Source: Marinobacter manganoxydans MnI7-9 (GTDB taxonomy: Bacteria > Pseudomonadota > Gammaproteobacteria > Pseudomonadales > Oleiphilaceae). From it: a stretch of 64,000 nt of DNA. This document shows, piece by piece, positions 15,268 to 27,515 of this stretch. The stretch spans positions 1-64,000 of the forward strand of contig NZ_AGTR01000002.1 in NCBI RefSeq assembly GCF_000235625.1, written 5' to 3'. The notes under the pieces were generated by a model. That model worked only from the letters and a program-made list of their open reading frames with translations. It was not told the origin of the DNA and did no database searches. The translations under genes and the position numbers were made by a program. Every line of letters starts with the position of its first letter. Within the stretch, counting starts at the first letter, position 1.

Positions 15268-17931
15268 ATGTACCAGGACGATGATCCCATTGAAACCAGT
15301 GAATGGCTGGATGCGCTGGAATCTCTGATCGAGAACGAAGGCGTAGACCGGGCCAAGTATATTCTTGAGAGGCTTTCCGAGCGGGCGAGCCGCGATGGAA
15401 CCGAACTGCCATATTCCATAACCACGCCGTTCCGGAACAGTATTCCGGTTTCCCAGCAGGCGCCGATGCCTGGCGATCTTTTTATGGAGCGCCGAATCCG
15501 CTCCCTGATCCGCTGGAATGCCATGGCCATGGTTATGCGTGCCAACCAGCGTCCCGGTGATCTCGGCGGACATGTTTCCTCGTTTTCTTCGGCAGCGACC
15601 CTATACGATGTTGGCTTCAACTATTTCTTCCACGGCGGCGACGAAAAGCGCGAGTCCGACCTTGTGTACTTCCAGGGCCACTCTTCCCCGGGCATTTATG
15701 CGCGCTCCTTCCTTGAGGGCCGTTTCGACGAGAAAGATCTCGACAAATACCGTGAGGAAGTAGACGGCACTGGCCTCTCTTCCTATCCACACCCCTGGCT
15801 GATGCCGGATTACTGGCAGTTCCCAACGGTTTCCATGGGGCTTGGTCCGATTCAGGCGATTTACCAGGCCCACGTAATGAAGTACCTGGACAGCCGTGAA
15901 CTCATCGAGATGGGCGATCGCAAGGTCTGGTGCTTTGTTGGTGACGGCGAGTGCGACGAGCCGGAAACCCTGGGTTCCATCTCCATGGCCGGCCGGGAAA
16001 ACCTGAGCAACCTGATTTTCGTGGTTAACTGCAACCTCCAGCGTCTGGACGGGCCAGTACGTGGCAACGGCAAGATCATTCAGGAGCTTGAAGGTGTCTT
16101 CCGGGGCGCTGGCTGGAACGTCCTGAAAGTTGTTTGGGGTCGCCACTGGGATCCCCTGTTCGAGCAGGACAAGGACGGGAAGATGCAGCGGGTCATGGAC
16201 GAGGTCTGTGATGGCGACCTTCAGAACTTCAAGAGCAACGGCCCGGCTTATACCCGGAAGCACTTCTTCGGCAAGTACCCAGAAACGGCGAAGCTGGTCG
16301 AGGGGCTTTCTGACGAGGAGATCAACAAGCTCAACCGGGGCGGTCACGATCCGTACAAGATCTACGCGGCCTTCCACCATGCCATTCACAAGAATGGCGG
16401 CCGGCCGACGGTTATCCTCGCCCACACTATCAAGGGCTACGGCTTTGGTGAGGCCGGTGAAGCGCAGAACACAGCTCACTCCCTGAAAAAGCTCGATATC
16501 GAGCAGTTGAAATCGTTCCGCGACCGTTTTGCGGTGCCGTTGAAAGACGAAGAGCTCAAGGATGTGCCCTACTACCGGCCAGCGCCGGATAGTCCGGAAA
16601 TCGTCTACATGAAGAAGCGCCGGCAGGAGCTGGGTGGTTTCTATCCCAAGCGTCGGAAGGATTGCCAGCCACTGCAGATTCCCGACCTGGACATCTTCAA
16701 GGCAGTTCTGGACGGTTCCGGTGACCGGAAGATCTCTACTACCATGGCCTTCGTCCGTATCCTGACGGCACTGACCAAGGACAAGCGTATTGGTAAGCGC
16801 GTGGTGCCGATCGTGCCTGACGAAGCCCGTACCTTCGGGATGGAAGGCATGTTCCGGCAGCTCGGTATCTACACGGCAGAAGGGCAGAAGTACGTTCCTG
16901 AAGACCGTGACCAGATCATGTACTACCGGGAAGACAAGAAAGGCCAGATCCTTGAAGAAGGTATCAACGAGGATGGCTCAATGGCCGCCTGGATGGCAGC
17001 GGCCACGTCATACAGCACCAACAACTTCCCGTTGATCCCGTTCTACATCTTCTACTCCATGTTCGGTTTCCAGCGGGTTGGTGACCTGGCGTGGGCGTCC
17101 GGCGATATCCAGGCCCGTGGCTTCCTGATTGGCGGCACCGCCGGCCGGACCACTCTGAACGGCGAGGGTCTGCAGCACCAGGACGGTCACAGCCATGTGC
17201 TGGCCAACACCATTCCGAACTGCAAGGCCTACGATCCGGCCTACGGCTACGAAATGGCGGTTGTGCTGCGCAAGGGTATGCAAGAGATGTTCGAAGACAA
17301 CCAGAACGTCTTCTACTACCTGACCATCGAGAACGAGAACTACGAACAGCCTGCAATGCCCAAGGGATGCGAAGACGGCATCATCAAGGGTATGTACCTG
17401 TTCGAGTCTGTTGAAACCAAGGGCCGCAAGAAGACCCCGCGGGTTCAGCTGCTGGGTGCCGGCGCGATCCTTAACGAGGTGCGTGCAGCGGCCCAGATGC
17501 TGAAAGACGACTGGGGTGTTGCCTCCGACGTGTGGAGTGTTACCAGCTTCAACGAGCTTGCCCGTGAGGGGCAGCATATTGATCGCTGGAACCGCCTGCA
17601 CCCGGACGACAAGCCCAAGAAGGCTTACGTCACCCAGATGCTTGAAAAGCAGCAGGGTCCGGTGGTGTCCTCCACCGATTACATCAAGCTGCACTCCGAG
17701 CAGCTCCGGGCGTTCATCCCCAAAACCTACCTGACCCTGGGTACCGACGGCTTTGGTCGTAGCGACACCCGGGAAAAGCTGCGCAGCTTCTTTGAGGTGG
17801 ACCGTTACTACGTAACTGTCACCGCGCTGTCAGCCCTGGCTCAGGATGGCGAGGTGAAGAACGATGTGGTTCTCGAAGCCATGCGCAAGTACGGAATCGA
17901 TCGCAACAAAACGAACCCGGTGCTGAGCTAA
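15268..17931 (+). CDS. aceE: pyruvate dehydrogenase E1 component (homodimeric type)
   Basis: 887 residues from ATG 15268, the same length as E. coli AceE; the TTG directly before it is not needed because the ribosome site AAGGGGAGGG is well placed for ATG. The thiamine diphosphate motif runs from GDGECDEPE (about residue 225) to VVNCN (about 256). The C-terminal transketolase-like half includes GEGLQHQDGHS. AceE decarboxylates pyruvate and acetylates the lipoyl arms of AceF, feeding acetyl-CoA into the TCA cycle. It is followed 10 bases later by aceF, so they form one operon. A long leader with several dyads lies upstream; no pdhR gene is adjacent. Confidence 0.97.
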   Translation: MYQDDDPIETSEWLDALESLIENEGVDRAKYILERLSERASRDGTELPYSITTPFRNSIPVSQQAPMPGDLFMERRIRSLIRWNAMAMVMRANQRPGDLGGHVSSFSSAATLYDVGFNYFFHGGDEKRESDLVYFQGHSSPGIYARSFLEGRFDEKDLDKYREEVDGTGLSSYPHPWLMPDYWQFPTVSMGLGPIQAIYQAHVMKYLDSRELIEMGDRKVWCFVGDGECDEPETLGSISMAGRENLSNLIFVVNCNLQRLDGPVRGNGKIIQELEGVFRGAGWNVLKVVWGRHWDPLFEQDKDGKMQRVMDEVCDGDLQNFKSNGPAYTRKHFFGKYPETAKLVEGLSDEEINKLNRGGHDPYKIYAAFHHAIHKNGGRPTVILAHTIKGYGFGEAGEAQNTAHSLKKLDIEQLKSFRDRFAVPLKDEELKDVPYYRPAPDSPEIVYMKKRRQELGGFYPKRRKDCQPLQIPDLDIFKAVLDGSGDRKISTTMAFVRILTALTKDKRIGKRVVPIVPDEARTFGMEGMFRQLGIYTAEGQKYVPEDRDQIMYYREDKKGQILEEGINEDGSMAAWMAAATSYSTNNFPLIPFYIFYSMFGFQRVGDLAWASGDIQARGFLIGGTAGRTTLNGEGLQHQDGHSHVLANTIPNCKAYDPAYGYEMAVVLRKGMQEMFEDNQNVFYYLTIENENYEQPAMPKGCEDGIIKGMYLFESVETKGRKKTPRVQLLGAGAILNEVRAAAQMLKDDWGVASDVWSVTSFNELAREGQHIDRWNRLHPDDKPKKAYVTQMLEKQQGPVVSSTDYIKLHSEQLRAFIPKTYLTLGTDGFGRSDTREKLRSFFEVDRYYVTVTALSALAQDGEVKNDVVLEAMRKYGIDRNKTNPVLS

Positions 17932-17941
17932 GGAGTCCGCC

Positions 17942-19603
17942 ATGAGTGAACAGGAAATCAAGGTTCCGGATCTCGGCGGTGCGGATGAGGTCGAGGTTAT
18001 CGAAATCATTGTCAGCGCAGGGGATTCGGTTGAGGAAGAAGATCCGATTCTGACGGTTGAGTCAGACAAAGCCTCGGTAGAACTGCCGTCACCCGGTGCC
18101 GGCAAGATCACCAAGATCACCGTAAAGGTGGGTGACAAGGTAAAGGAAGGTGATGTTGTTGGCATGATGGAAGCCAGCGCCGGTGGCTCTGACGATGCCG
18201 GCAGCGACGAGCCCGAGGAAAAGGCCGAGGAAAAGGAAGAAGCAAAGCAGGAAGAGAAGTCCGAAGAGAGCAAGCCAGCGCCGAAGAAGGCTTCTGGTGG
18301 CTCCCGCAAGGAGACCGTCAAGGTTCCTGCGCTGGATGGTTTCGACAATGTTCCGGTGATAGAAATCAACGTTGCTGAAGGCGATACCATTGAGGCCGAC
18401 GATCCATTGGTTACAGTGGAATCGGACAAGGCCACCATGGAGATTCCTTCGCCCTATGCGGGCAAAGTGGGCAAGATCCTGGTATCCGAGGGCGACAAGC
18501 TCTCCGAGGGCGATGAACTGCTGGAGATGACGGTTCAGGAAGGTGGTGGCGAAGAGGAAGAAGCCTCGGCGCCCGCGTCTGAGGAACCGGCGAAGGAAGA
18601 GAAGCCTGAGCCCAGGTCCGAAGAGAAGCCGAAACAGGAGGCAGAGTCAGCGCCCGAGCCCCAGGGTGCAACCTATGAGCCTCCCACGCCAGGCGCCAAG
18701 GTCCACGCTGGCCCGGCCGTGCGCAAGCTGGCCCGGGAACTGGGTGCCGATCTGGCCCGCATCAAGGGCTCTGGCCCCAAGAGCCGGATTATCAAGGACG
18801 ATGTCCATGCCTATGTGAAGAGCCAGCTCAAGCAGGCTCAGCAGGGTACTGGCGTTGCTACCGGTTCTGGTATTCCGGGTGTCAAGCTGCCGGACTTCAG
18901 CCAGTTCGGTGAGGTGAAGCGTGAGGCCATGTCGCGGATGATGTTCGCCACGGCCAATAACATGCAGCGCAGCTGGCTGAATGTGCCTCACGTAACCCAG
19001 TTCGAGGATGCGGACATCACCGATATGGAGGATTTCCGCAAGGCTCAGAAAGCGGCCGGCGAGAAGAAGGGCGTGAAGATGACGCCGCTGCCGTTCCTGC
19101 TGAAGGCCTGTGCCACGGCACTGGCGGAACTGCCTCAGTTTAACGTGTCCCTGGATATGGAGCGCAAGGAGGTGGTTCGCAAGAGCTACATTCACATCGG
19201 AATCGCGGTGGATACGCCTCACGGGCTGATGGTGCCGGTGATCAGGGATGTGGACAAGAAGGGCTTGTGGGAGCTGGCGGCGGAAAGCGCCGAGCTTGCC
19301 CAGAAGGCCCGGGACAAGCAGCTGAAGCCGGCAGAAATGCAGGGTGCCTGTTTTACCATCACGAGTCTCGGTGGTATTGGCGGCACGGCATTTACGCCGA
19401 TCGTGAATACGCCGGAGGTGGCGATCCTTGGGGTGTCCAAGGCCGCGATGAAGCCGGTTTGGGATGGCAAGGAGTTCCAGCCCCGGTTGATGCTGCCGTT
19501 GTCGCTGTCTTACGATCACCGAGCGGTGAATGGGGCTGATGCGGCCCGGTTTACGACGGTGCTCAGTCAGCTTCTTGGGGACATTCGTACCCTGCTGCTT
19601 TAA
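17942..19603 (+). CDS. aceF: dihydrolipoamide acetyltransferase (E2) of pyruvate dehydrogenase
   Basis: 553 residues. There are two lipoyl domains (VESDKAS with Lys43, VESDKAT with Lys163) joined by acidic Glu/Lys/Ala/Pro linkers; E. coli has three. A peripheral-subunit-binding domain follows (AGPAVRKLARELGADL, residues 257-272), then the catalytic acetyltransferase domain. The active-site motif reads DHRAVNG, with Asn where many E2s have Asp; Asn here is known from Azotobacter-type E2p and is not evidence of inactivation. It transfers the acetyl group to CoA and forms the complex core. It ends the operon: the E3 gene (lpd) is not adjacent and must be elsewhere. Confidence 0.96.
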   Translation: MSEQEIKVPDLGGADEVEVIEIIVSAGDSVEEEDPILTVESDKASVELPSPGAGKITKITVKVGDKVKEGDVVGMMEASAGGSDDAGSDEPEEKAEEKEEAKQEEKSEESKPAPKKASGGSRKETVKVPALDGFDNVPVIEINVAEGDTIEADDPLVTVESDKATMEIPSPYAGKVGKILVSEGDKLSEGDELLEMTVQEGGGEEEEASAPASEEPAKEEKPEPRSEEKPKQEAESAPEPQGATYEPPTPGAKVHAGPAVRKLARELGADLARIKGSGPKSRIIKDDVHAYVKSQLKQAQQGTGVATGSGIPGVKLPDFSQFGEVKREAMSRMMFATANNMQRSWLNVPHVTQFEDADITDMEDFRKAQKAAGEKKGVKMTPLPFLLKACATALAELPQFNVSLDMERKEVVRKSYIHIGIAVDTPHGLMVPVIRDVDKKGLWELAAESAELAQKARDKQLKPAEMQGACFTITSLGGIGGTAFTPIVNTPEVAILGVSKAAMKPVWDGKEFQPRLMLPLSLSYDHRAVNGADAARFTTVLSQLLGDIRTLLL

Positions 19604-19644
19604 CTTTTGAGCAATGTGCCGCCCAGCCTGAGGGTTGGGTGGCG

Positions 19645-19756
19645 CGACAAAGGCCGGAACGGCTTTTCAGAACACGCTACAAGCACATCCCTGTGCGCTT
19701 GTTTCGGGCCATCCATGGCCCTCTACAGTTCTGAAAAGCCGTTCCGGCCTTTGTCG
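19645..19756 (-). ncRNA. structured element A resembling the TwoAYGGAY candidate RNA motif
   Basis: A perfect 29-bp inverted repeat (19645-19673 and 19728-19756) encloses exactly 54 bases. Read on the reverse strand, the interior holds hairpin GGGCC-ATGGAT-GGCCC and hairpin GCAC-AGGGAT-GTGC, the latter extended by ACAA/TTGT across a GC bulge and followed by GTAGCG. A second copy with the same layout and the same 54-base interior is at 34886-34985. Two hairpins with AYGGAY loops match my memory of the TwoAYGGAY motif from comparative RNA surveys; one loop here is AGGGAT, off consensus. Whether it is transcribed, and from which strand, is not known. Confidence 0.6.
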
Positions 19757-19893
19757 TTTTGGGGCCTTCCTGATCGCTTTTCCACCCACGCCTATCTCTA
19801 TAAGGTAACAAGTGATTTTCCGGACAATCCTCGTTGCCGGTTCTGGCGGCCAGCAATATGTGTAGCGTTCCGCTGTTAATTCCGCCCAAACAA

Positions 19894-19917
19894 AAACCCC
19901 GGCCGTAGCCGGGGTTT
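19894..19917 (-). terminator. intrinsic terminator after the porin pseudogene
   Basis: Stem AACCCCGGC / GCCGGGGTT with loop TACG on the reverse strand, ending in TTTTTG. It lies 32 bases past the porin stop and is also a plausible bidirectional terminator. Confidence 0.75.
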
Positions 19918-19948
19918 CTGCTGAGTCAACTAACTTCTAACGGAAGGA

Positions 19949-20917
19949 TTAGAAGTTGTACTGCGCTATGTACATGAGACGGTTTGCGTCGCCATCGGCT
20001 CCGCCTTGGCTTTCAGTTTCGAGATTCTCGAACTGTACACCCATGCTCACGCTATCAACCGGACTCCACATGTAGTTGATATACATAGAAGTGTTTTGTT
20101 CGGTCGTCGTTGCTGCGACTGCTCCACTTTGAACGGCGTCGTCCAAGTCTGACATTGATGTGCCGTAGCCTACGTTGACCGAGCGTCCATTACCCAAACC
20201 AAAGCTAGCACCCAGAGCGCCGCCTACTGCTTCAATGGTTTCCAGATCGCCATTGCCGTCTACATACGCATCTGCCCCGGCAAAGTTACTGCCCGCACGA
20301 TATACGTAGGCATTGGCGCCGTCTGCAAAGTTGATCGCGCCCTGAATGGAGATCATGTCAGTAATGGCAATTTTACCAGCCAGGAATGCCGCATAACCAA
20401 TGGCTGAATCATCGGCTGTGCCAGTGTCATAGCTTGTTTGCTTGGCCATGACGGCTGCCGCGTAGGAAAATCCACCCTGTGAATCTTCGAACTTCGCAGT
20501 CAGTGCGGGAGTGCCAGCCTTAGCAGGAGCGCCTACTACTCCACCGTAGTCGATTGGATTCTCCAGAGAGAAGGAGAGGGGGCCGTTCATGTAGGTGATT
20601 TGTTCGGTCCGGTCTTGTGCACCAGCAGTACCTGGAACGCCATCGAAGTCCACGTTGGCAGTGTTACCGACCCAAGAGTTATAGTTGGACCAGTACCGAC
20701 CGATTCTGACGTTGTTGTACTCGCCATAAGCGTGGCGCAGGCGCGGCCACCATTAGAGATGTCCTCGTCGATATCTAAGCCGCAACCACGCGAGCGAAAT
20801 CGTAAAGATTTGTCTTGTAGTCATCAGTGTTCAATGCTATCGCGCCAGCCACACCAAAAACTGCAGTTGCTGCAGTCGCACGACACGAATTGCCAATCTC
20901 AGTTTGTTGCTTTGCAT
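19949..20917 (-). pseudogene. DcaP-like outer-membrane porin, decayed by frameshifts and internal deletion
   Basis: The reading starts at ATG 20917 (GGAG nine bases upstream) with MQSNKLRLAI, but the signal peptide continues in another frame (ATAATAVFGVAGAIA). After YKTNLYDFARVVAA that frame hits TAG at 20775-20777; adding one base restores YDIDEDISNGGR. Near 20746-20755 the frame changes again to LRHAYGEYNNVRIGRYWSNY, which then runs intact to the C-terminal Phe at 19949. The LRHAYGEY / GRYWSNYNSWVGNT block and the final QYNF identify the DcaP-like trimeric porin family. Intact members have roughly 70 more residues between the first strand and LRHAYGEY, so a deletion is inferred there. Upstream signals and terminator are still recognisable, suggesting recent loss. 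Confidence 0.8.
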
Positions 20918-21081
20918 CGTTGTTGTCTCCACACATTATTTTTGTTAGACCCAAAAACAAGGTAGTTAGTCGAATTCGTGACAATTCAAATAAACTCCTG
21001 CAGAAATTAGACGAATGTCTATAACAGCTTTTCGTTCATATACAGACATCTGCAGTTGCCAGCGAGGCGTAAAGTTGTTCC

Positions 21082-22542
21082 ATGGCATCCGAAAGTACAG
21101 TTCTTGAGTCAGCGACGTTCGCGTTTCTTGATATTGAAACCACCGGCGGCAATTCAGCCCGGGACCGGATTACCGAGATTGGTATCCGGTTCTGGCGGGC
21201 CGGCGAGGTTGTGGGCGAGTGGCAGACGCTGCTGAATCCGGAAACGCGGATTTCCCCGTTTATCGAAAACTTCACTGGCATCTCCAATGAAATGGTGGCG
21301 GATGCGCCGTTGTTTGCGGATGTAGCGGACGAGCTGGAGGAACAGCTCAAGGACAAGGTGTTTGTCGCTCACAATGCCCGCTTTGATTACGGTTTTATAA
21401 AATCCGAGTTTCGCAGATTGGAGCGTCTTTTCTCGGCGAAGGTGCTCTGTACGGCGAAGCTTTCCCGAAGGCTCTACCCGGAATTCCGGCGTCACAACAT
21501 GGATGCTCTGATAGCCCGTCATGGTCTTGCCCAGGTTCAGCGGCATCGGGCCATGGGGGATGTCTCGGCCATGCTGTCGTTCTTCGAGCATGCCCGTGCA
21601 GAGAAGGGGGATGAGAGATTCGAAAGTGCCCTGCGGGAGCTGCTGCAACGGCCGAGTATTCCCTCCCATCTACCAACGGATATCCTTCAGGGTCTGCCTC
21701 GGGGGCCGGGGGTGTATCGCTTCTACGGTGAGAACGATGTGCTTTTATATGTGGGCAAGAGCACGAACATTGCCCAGCGGGTGGCGTCGCACTTTTCCGG
21801 CGATCATAACTCGTCCCGGGGTGTGCGGATGTCCGAGAGCCTCCGTCGCGTCGAGTGCACAGAAACGGCAGGTGAGCTTGGAGCGCTTCTTCTCGAACTC
21901 AAACAGATCAAGACGCTGAAGCCCCTGTTCAATCGTCGGTCCCGGGCCGCCAAGAATCTGGTGAGCATTGAGCTTTCGAAAAACGAGGCAGGGTATCTGC
22001 AGGCTCGGCTGGTTCGTGAGATCGAGCCGCACCGGTTGGGGGATTATTTCGGGTTGTTCCGCAGCAAACGGGATGCCGAGCGTGCCTTGAGCGGCATCGC
22101 GGCCAAAAACGAGCTGTGCAATCGACTGCTCGGGCTGGAGCCTGAAAACGAAGGGCCTTGTTTTCAGCGTTCGCTGGGGCGCTGCAAGGGCGCCTGCGAA
22201 GAGCTCGAGAATGTCGAGCGCTACAATCTCAGGGTACAGATTGCCTTTCACGGCCTGCGGCTGAAAACCTGGCCCTGGAAAGGCCCGGTTGGGATTGTCG
22301 AGCGCAATGCCCGAACCGGCCGCACGGATATCCTGGTGGTTTACAACTGGATGCACGTGGCCACCCTGCATGACGAAAACGAGCTGCAGGATCTTTCTCT
22401 CTGCGGCCAGGCGGTCGCCTTTGATCTGGACTCCTACAAGCTTCTGATCGGCACGCTGTTGGATAGGACCAAGGCTGGGAGCATGCCGCACAGGGTGATT
22501 GAATTGCCGGCCATCGGGGAACCGGATGTTCTTATGCCTTGA
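21082..22542 (+). CDS. DEDDh exonuclease fused to a UvrC/Cho-like GIY-YIG nuclease
   Basis: 486 residues. Residues 1-175 are a DnaQ-type 3'-5' exonuclease: ExoI FLDIET (Asp17, Glu19), ExoII HNARFDYG (His97, Asp102), ExoIII HRAMGD (His155, Asp160). Residues 205-290 are a GIY-YIG domain (PGVYRFYG, then LLYVGKSTNIAQRV with Arg233), as in the N-terminal nuclease of UvrC and in Cho. The rest (290-486) is a Cho-like C-terminal region with four Cys (CNRLL, CFQRSLGRCKGAC). The fusion suggests incision followed by exonucleolytic trimming in DNA repair. It stands alone in its operon. A possible LexA half-site (CATATACAG) lies about 35 bases upstream, too weak to call. Confidence 0.85.
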   Translation: MASESTVLESATFAFLDIETTGGNSARDRITEIGIRFWRAGEVVGEWQTLLNPETRISPFIENFTGISNEMVADAPLFADVADELEEQLKDKVFVAHNARFDYGFIKSEFRRLERLFSAKVLCTAKLSRRLYPEFRRHNMDALIARHGLAQVQRHRAMGDVSAMLSFFEHARAEKGDERFESALRELLQRPSIPSHLPTDILQGLPRGPGVYRFYGENDVLLYVGKSTNIAQRVASHFSGDHNSSRGVRMSESLRRVECTETAGELGALLLELKQIKTLKPLFNRRSRAAKNLVSIELSKNEAGYLQARLVREIEPHRLGDYFGLFRSKRDAERALSGIAAKNELCNRLLGLEPENEGPCFQRSLGRCKGACEELENVERYNLRVQIAFHGLRLKTWPWKGPVGIVERNARTGRTDILVVYNWMHVATLHDENELQDLSLCGQAVAFDLDSYKLLIGTLLDRTKAGSMPHRVIELPAIGEPDVLMP

Positions 22543-22641
22543 GTGGCGTATTATGGTGCAAGAGTCCGCACACCTACTTACTTGTCTGGTGTGGTCACTC
22601 AACTATTTTTATGTGCTTAGCCGCTTTCCCGAGAGAGATTT

Positions 22642-23856
22642 ATGAATAAAGACCCCGTCAGCCGCGAACTGTTCGATGAAGTCATGGTGCCCAACTACGC
22701 TCCCGGTTCCATTATTCCGGTGCGAGGAGAGGGCTCCCGGATCTGGGATCAGGAAGGCCGCGAGTTCATTGATCTCCAGGGCGGCATTGCAGTGACCTGC
22801 CTGGGCCATTCCCATCCGGGACTGGTGGGTGCGTTGCATGATCAGGCCGAGAAAATCTGGCACCTGTCCAACGTGATGACCAATGAGCCGGCCCTGCGTC
22901 TGGCAAAGACTTTGTGTGACCTCACCTTTGCCGAGCGAGTGTTCTTCGCCAATTCCGGTGCCGAAGCCAACGAGGCGGCCTTCAAGCTGGCCCGGCGCTA
23001 CGCCTGGGAGCATTTTGGCAAAGACAAGAACGAGATCATCTCGTTCAAGAACTCATTCCACGGGCGAACCCTGTTCACCGTGAGCGTAGGTGGCCAGCCA
23101 AAATACCTGGAAGGCTTCGAGCCTGCGCCTGGCGGTATTCATCACGCCGAGTTCAACGATCTGGAATCGGTGAAGAAGCTGATCTCCAAAGATAAAACCT
23201 GCGCCGTGGTGGTGGAGCCGATTCAGGGTGAGGGCGGCGTTATGCCCGGCGACCAGGCGTTCCTCCAGGGGCTTCGCGAGCTTTGTGATGAAAATGACGC
23301 GTTGCTGGTGTTTGATGAGGTGCAGTCTGGTGTGGGCAGAAGTGGCCACTTCTACGCTTATCAGATGTACGACGTGGTGCCGGACATTCTCTCCAGTGCC
23401 AAGGGGCTTGGTGGTGGCTTCCCGGTAGCGGCGATGCTGACGACGGCCAAGGTTGCCGCCAGTCTGGGTGTTGGGACCCATGGCAGCACCTACGGTGGTA
23501 ACGCGCTGGCCTGCGCCGTGGCCCAAAGGGTGGTGGACACCGTCAGCCAGCCGGAGATTCTCAAGGGCGTGAAAGCCCGTTCCGACAAACTCCGCAAGGG
23601 TATGATGAATATTGGTGAGCGCTACGGTGTGTTCAGTGAGGTTCGTGGCGCCGGTCTGCTGCTCGGTTGTGTGCTGACCGAAAAATGGCAGGGCAAGGCC
23701 AAGGATTTTCTGAATGCCGGCCTGGAAGAGGGCGTGATGGTACTTGTGGCCGGTGCGAATGTGATTCGTCTGGCGCCGTCCCTGATTATCCCCGAATCGG
23801 ACATTGACGAAGCCCTCGAACGTTTCGAAGCGGCGGTGAAAAAACTGGCGGCCTAA
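22642..23856 (+). CDS. astC: succinylornithine / acetylornithine aminotransferase
   Basis: 404 residues, class-III PLP aminotransferase. The PLP lysine lies in [11 protein letters not shown] (about residue 254); the phosphate-binding motif is [10 protein letters not shown] and the cofactor-stacking region is [11 protein letters not shown]. It is first in a run with aruF, aruG, astD and astB, so its main job is step 3 of the arginine succinyltransferase (AST) pathway: transamination of N2-succinylornithine with 2-oxoglutarate. Such enzymes (AruC/AstC) also serve arginine biosynthesis as ArgD, which cannot be excluded. The next gene follows by 9 bases. Confidence 0.92.
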   Translation: MNKDPVSRELFDEVMVPNYAPGSIIPVRGEGSRIWDQEGREFIDLQGGIAVTCLGHSHPGLVGALHDQAEKIWHLSNVMTNEPALRLAKTLCDLTFAERVFFANSGAEANEAAFKLARRYAWEHFGKDKNEIISFKNSFHGRTLFTVSVGGQPKYLEGFEPAPGGIHHAEFNDLESVKKLISKDKTCAVVVEPIQGEGGVMPGDQAFLQGLRELCDENDALLVFDEVQSGVGRSGHFYAYQMYDVVPDILSSAKGLGGGFPVAAMLTTAKVAASLGVGTHGSTYGGNALACAVAQRVVDTVSQPEILKGVKARSDKLRKGMMNIGERYGVFSEVRGAGLLLGCVLTEKWQGKAKDFLNAGLEEGVMVLVAGANVIRLAPSLIIPESDIDEALERFEAAVKKLAA

Positions 23857-23865
23857 GGAGATTTT

Positions 23866-24885
23866 ATGTGGCTGGTACGTCCGGCTCGGCCGGATGATCT
23901 GGACCAGATTCTGGCCATGGCGGGCACCCAGTGTGCCCGTCTTTCTTCCACTCTGCCCAAGCAGGGCGATGCCCTGGCCTACAAGATCGAGCAATCCCTG
24001 GCGTCTTTTTCCGGCAGGATCAGCGCCGAAGACGATCCGCCCAGGTTTCTGTTCGTGCTGGAAAACACCAAGACCGGAGACATTGCTGGCACCGCCGGCA
24101 TTGATGCCCGCGCCGGCAATGGCCAGCCCTTCTACAGTTACCGTCGGGATGCCCTGATCCATGCCTCTCATGAGCTGGGGGTGTCGCGCCGGGTGGAGGT
24201 GCTCTACCCCTCTCACTCGCTGACCGATGTCTCGTTATTGTGTTCGTTCTCCATACGGCCCGAACTCCAGAATACCGACGCGTTCGAGTTGCTATCCCGT
24301 GCCCGGATTCTGTTTATTGCCGATCATCGGGAATGGTTTACCTCGCGGATGGCGGTGGAAATCCAGGGGGTGCAGTTGGAGGATGGCAGCGTGCCCTTCT
24401 GGGATAGTCTTGGCCGGCATTTCTTTGATATGGATTTCGAGACGGCAGACCAGTACTCCGGTCAGTTGAGCAAGACTTTCATTGCCGAGCTCATGCCCCC
24501 GAATCCCATTTATGTCACGCTGCTGAGTGAGGCTGCCCAGAAGGCGATGGGGCAGCCGCATCAGATAACCGTGCCTAATTTTGAGCTACTTCAGCGGGAG
24601 GGATTCCAGCCGGGCAGTTTTCTGGACATTTTTGATGCCGGCCCGGTGCTGGAGGGGCGCACCGATAGCCTGAAAACCCTGGTGACCAGCCACCCCAAGG
24701 AGCTTCATGGCAGTAATGAGGCTGTGGGTGAAACCTGTCTGATCGCTGCTGGCGAGCGGGAGCAGTTTCGCTGCACCCTCACACCGGTCGCTGAAACTCT
24801 GGACGACAAACTCAAGGTTCCGGTTTCGACCTGGAAGGCGCTGAACAGTACCGCGGGCGACCGGGTAAGGATTGCGCCGCTATGA
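23866..24885 (+). CDS. aruF: arginine N-succinyltransferase, alpha subunit
   Basis: 339 residues of the AstA/AruF family. It begins WLVRPARPDDLDQIL and carries the family features FIAELMPPNPIYVTLL and AEASLLCSF-like SDVSLLCSFSI near residue 125. It transfers succinyl from succinyl-CoA to the alpha-amino group of arginine, the first AST step. Enterics have one subunit (AstA); Pseudomonas-type bacteria have paralogous AruF and AruG that form a heteromer, as here. It ends GDRVRIAPL, the family's normal C-terminus. It lies 9 bases after astC with ribosome site AAGGAG. Confidence 0.93.
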   Translation: MWLVRPARPDDLDQILAMAGTQCARLSSTLPKQGDALAYKIEQSLASFSGRISAEDDPPRFLFVLENTKTGDIAGTAGIDARAGNGQPFYSYRRDALIHASHELGVSRRVEVLYPSHSLTDVSLLCSFSIRPELQNTDAFELLSRARILFIADHREWFTSRMAVEIQGVQLEDGSVPFWDSLGRHFFDMDFETADQYSGQLSKTFIAELMPPNPIYVTLLSEAAQKAMGQPHQITVPNFELLQREGFQPGSFLDIFDAGPVLEGRTDSLKTLVTSHPKELHGSNEAVGETCLIAAGEREQFRCTLTPVAETLDDKLKVPVSTWKALNSTAGDRVRIAPL

Positions 24886-24937
24886 CAAGCTTGGAAATGG
24901 CAAAGTTTGTAGCTGTCGATCTCGGGGAGGCGACCTT

Positions 24938-27501
<2,564 letters not shown>

Positions 27502-27515
27502 CGGAACCCAGTGCC

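Larger units (their letters stand above)
19604..19948. other. 345-base intergenic region with hairpin, structured element and terminator
   Basis: After aceF there is a GC-rich 11-bp hairpin (19618-19643, GCCGCCCAGCC with loop TGAG) without a T-run, then the long inverted-repeat element (19645-19756), then about 130 bases with no recognised feature, then the porin terminator (19894-19917). No coding frame is credible here. Confidence 0.7.

Noticed and set aside
19949-20653. Reading the C-terminal porin frame as a complete short gene
   Set aside because: It lacks a signal peptide, and the missing N-terminal parts are visible upstream in other frames.
21036-21050. Possible LexA box upstream of the exonuclease/GIY-YIG gene
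   Set aside because: Only one half-site (CATATACAG) is good; the opposite half lacks CTGT at the required distance.
24872-24937. Upstream in-frame extension of aruG
   Set aside because: It overlaps aruF, lacks homology to the subunit family, and a strong ribosome site precedes ATG 24938.
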